NCBI GenBank assembly: GCA_021802025.1
Contig: JAKABC010000130.1
Coordinates: forward strand, 1 to 5,070
Length of the DNA stretch: 5,070 nt
Direction: 5' to 3'
Origin: Actinomycetes bacterium
GTDB lineage: Bacteria > Actinomycetota > Acidimicrobiia > Acidimicrobiales > RAAP-2
Every line of letters begins with the position of its first letter. Positions within the stretch are counted from its first letter, which is position 1. The notes below the pieces were generated by a model that saw only the letters and a list, made by a program, of their open reading frames with translations, was not told the DNA's origin and did no database searches. Shown piece after piece: positions 3,605-5,070 of this stretch. A program made the translations under genes and the position numbers.

Positions 3605-5070
3605 TTACGGCTCGGTGACCGCCCCCCGCTCCGCCCCCGTGGCGAGGCGCGCGAACTTGGCGAGCACGCCGTGGGTGTACCGGGGTGGCGGGAGCTTCCA
3701 GGCGGCCCGCCGACGCTCCAGCTCGGCCGGGTCGACGAGCAGGTCCAACCGGCGGCTCGGCACGTCGAGGAGGATCCGGTCGCCGTCCTCCACCAACCCG
3801 ATCGGACCGCCCACGGCCGCTTCGGGCGCGACGTGGCCGACGCAGAAGCCGTGCGTTCCGCCCGAGAAGCGCCCGTCGGTCACGAGGGCGGCGTCCGCGC
3901 CACGGCCCGCTCCCTTCATCGCGCCGGTCGCCGCCAGCATCTCGCGCATGCCCGGGCCGCCCTTCGGGCCCTCGTAGCGGATCACGACGACGTCGCCTGC
4001 GTGGATCGCCCCCGCCAGGATGGCCTCGAGCGCCCCGTCCTCCCCGTCGAAGACCCGGGCCACGCCCTCGAAGCGCTCGCCGTCGAGGCCGGCCACCTTC
4101 ACCACCGCGCCGTCCGGCGCGAGCGAGCCGCGCAGGATCGCGATCCCCCCGTCCAGGTGGATCGGCCGGTCGACCGGCCGCACGACCTCCCCGTCGGGCG
4201 CCGCCGGGCGGGCGGCTGCCAGGTTCTCCCCGAGCGTCTTGCCGGTGACGGTCATCACGTCCGGATCGAGGAAGCCCGCGTCCGCGAGCTCGGCGAGGAC
4301 GACGGCGAGCCCACCCACCCGGTCCAGGTCCACCATGTGGAACCGGCCGTGCGGCTTCATGTCCGCGAGGTGCGGCACCCGCCGCCCGATCCGGTCGAAG
4401 TCGTCGAGGTCGAGCTCGACTCGCGCCTCGTAGGCGATGGCCAGCAGGTGCAGCACCGCGTTGGTCGAGCCGCCGAGCGCCATGACGGTCGCGATCGCGT
4501 TCTCGAAGGCGCGCTTGGTCAAGATCTGGCGCGCCCGGATGCCCCGCTCCGCGAGGCCCATCACGGCCCGGCCGCTCGCCTCCGCGAGGTCGTCGCGACG
4601 GCGGTCGACCGCAGGGGCCGACGCGCCCGGGAGCGCCATCCCGAGCGCCTCTGCGGCGGCCGCCATGGTGTTCGCGGTGAACATCCCCGCGCAGCTCCCC
4701 GCCGTCGGGCAGGCGTTGCGCTCGATCGCCTCCAGCTCCTCGTCGTCGATCTCACCGGCAGCCCGAGCACCGACCGCCTCGAAGACGCTCACGACGTCGA
4801 GTGCCCGGTCCCCGAGCTGCCCCGGGAGGATCGAGCCCCCGTAGCAGAACACCGCCGGGAGATCCAGCCTCGCCGCGGCCATCAGCATCCCGGGGAGGGA
4901 CTTGTCACAGCCGGCGAAGGTCACCAGCGCGTCGAGGCGCTCCGCGTGGACCATCGCCTCGACGGAGTCCGCGATCACCTCGCGGGACACGAGCGAGGCG
5001 CGCATCCCCTCGCCCCCCATCGAGATCCCGTCCGAGACGGCGATGGTGCAGAACTCGAGCGGGAAGCCGC
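3605..5070 (-). CDS. ilvD: Dihydroxyacid dehydratase, missing its N-terminus at the window edge
   Basis: Fe-S enzyme that dehydrates dihydroxyisovalerate and dihydroxymethylvalerate to the 2-keto acids, directly after IlvC in Ile/Val synthesis. 487 residues are visible; the family usually has about 550-620, so roughly the first 70-80 are outside. Numbering from the first visible residue: FCTIAVSDGISMGGEGMR (6-23); AGCDKSLPGMLM (52-63), whose C54 is a cluster ligand; CPTAGSCAGMFTANTM (120-135), with C126 as the next ligand; GGSTNAVLHLLAIA (199-212); YEGPKGGPGMREML (365-378); and TDGRFSGGTHGFCVGHVAPE (397-416), where S402 matches the proposed catalytic serine. The first cluster cysteine lies in the missing part. 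The three-Cys pattern favours dihydroxyacid dehydratase; sugar-acid dehydratases (Edd and relatives) are close kin, but the ilvBNC neighbours support ilvD. An ATG at 5020 is internal and not the start. Confidence 0.95.
   Translation of the reverse strand, partial: GFPLEFCTIAVSDGISMGGEGMRASLVSREVIADSVEAMVHAERLDALVTFAGCDKSLPGMLMAAARLDLPAVFCYGGSILPGQLGDRALDVVSVFEAVGARAAGEIDDEELEAIERNACPTAGSCAGMFTANTMAAAAEALGMALPGASAPAVDRRRDDLAEASGRAVMGLAERGIRARQILTKRAFENAIATVMALGGSTNAVLHLLAIAYEARVELDLDDFDRIGRRVPHLADMKPHGRFHMVDLDRVGGLAVVLAELADAGFLDPDVMTVTGKTLGENLAAARPAAPDGEVVRPVDRPIHLDGGIAILRGSLAPDGAVVKVAGLDGERFEGVARVFDGEDGALEAILAGAIHAGDVVVIRYEGPKGGPGMREMLAATGAMKGAGRGADAALVTDGRFSGGTHGFCVGHVAPEAAVGGPIGLVEDGDRILLDVPSRRLDLLVDPAELERRRAAWKLPPPRYTHGVLAKFARLATGAERGAVTEP

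Noticed and set aside
3605..4844. Several plus-strand frames antisense to ilvD (for example 3685-4248 and 4437-4844)
   Set aside because: All are low-complexity Arg/Ser/Pro/Ala-rich shadows of the clearly recognisable dihydroxyacid dehydratase on the other strand.

Overview
This is a very GC-rich window (third codon positions almost all G or C). All its credible genes read on the minus strand, from the right edge to the left: ilvD (5' end cut off) > RHH antitoxin > MazF-like toxin > promoter and attenuator leader > ilvB > ilvN > ilvC (only its first 64 codons). An actinobacterial chromosome is the best guess. The reasons are the GC content, the IlvB wording (for example RHEQGAGHMAEGYA), the ilvB-ilvN-ilvC order, an apparently leaderless leader peptide, and a MazF paired with a ribbon-helix-helix antitoxin. 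I cannot name the species.

The metabolic content is the shared isoleucine/valine (and leucine precursor) pathway. Acetohydroxyacid synthase consists of the catalytic IlvB and regulatory IlvN subunits. Its product goes to ketol-acid reductoisomerase (IlvC) and then to dihydroxyacid dehydratase (IlvD). ilvB, ilvN and ilvC are joined by 4-base stop/start overlaps (GTGA and ATGA) and form one operon. ilvD lies upstream on the same strand and is separated from them by a two-gene toxin-antitoxin module.

The 428-base stretch between the toxin and ilvB (2455-2882) has no long gene but is full of signals. In order of transcription it holds a GC-rich hairpin after mazF, a promoter-like TTGCGC-17-CAGAAT, a 12-residue leader peptide (MIPTRLLLVLRT), a hairpin overlapping the leader stop codon, a perfect 10-bp terminator hairpin followed by a T-rich run, and a 15-bp tandem repeat in the untranslated leader. 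The best reading is transcription attenuation of ilvBNC by ribosome stalling on Leu/Val codons, with the leader peptide translated from a leaderless mRNA.

The 156-base stretch between ilvD and the antitoxin (3449-3604) holds a possible -10 box close to the antitoxin start and a GC-rich hairpin after ilvD. I see no RNA gene, CRISPR array, insertion sequence or attachment site.
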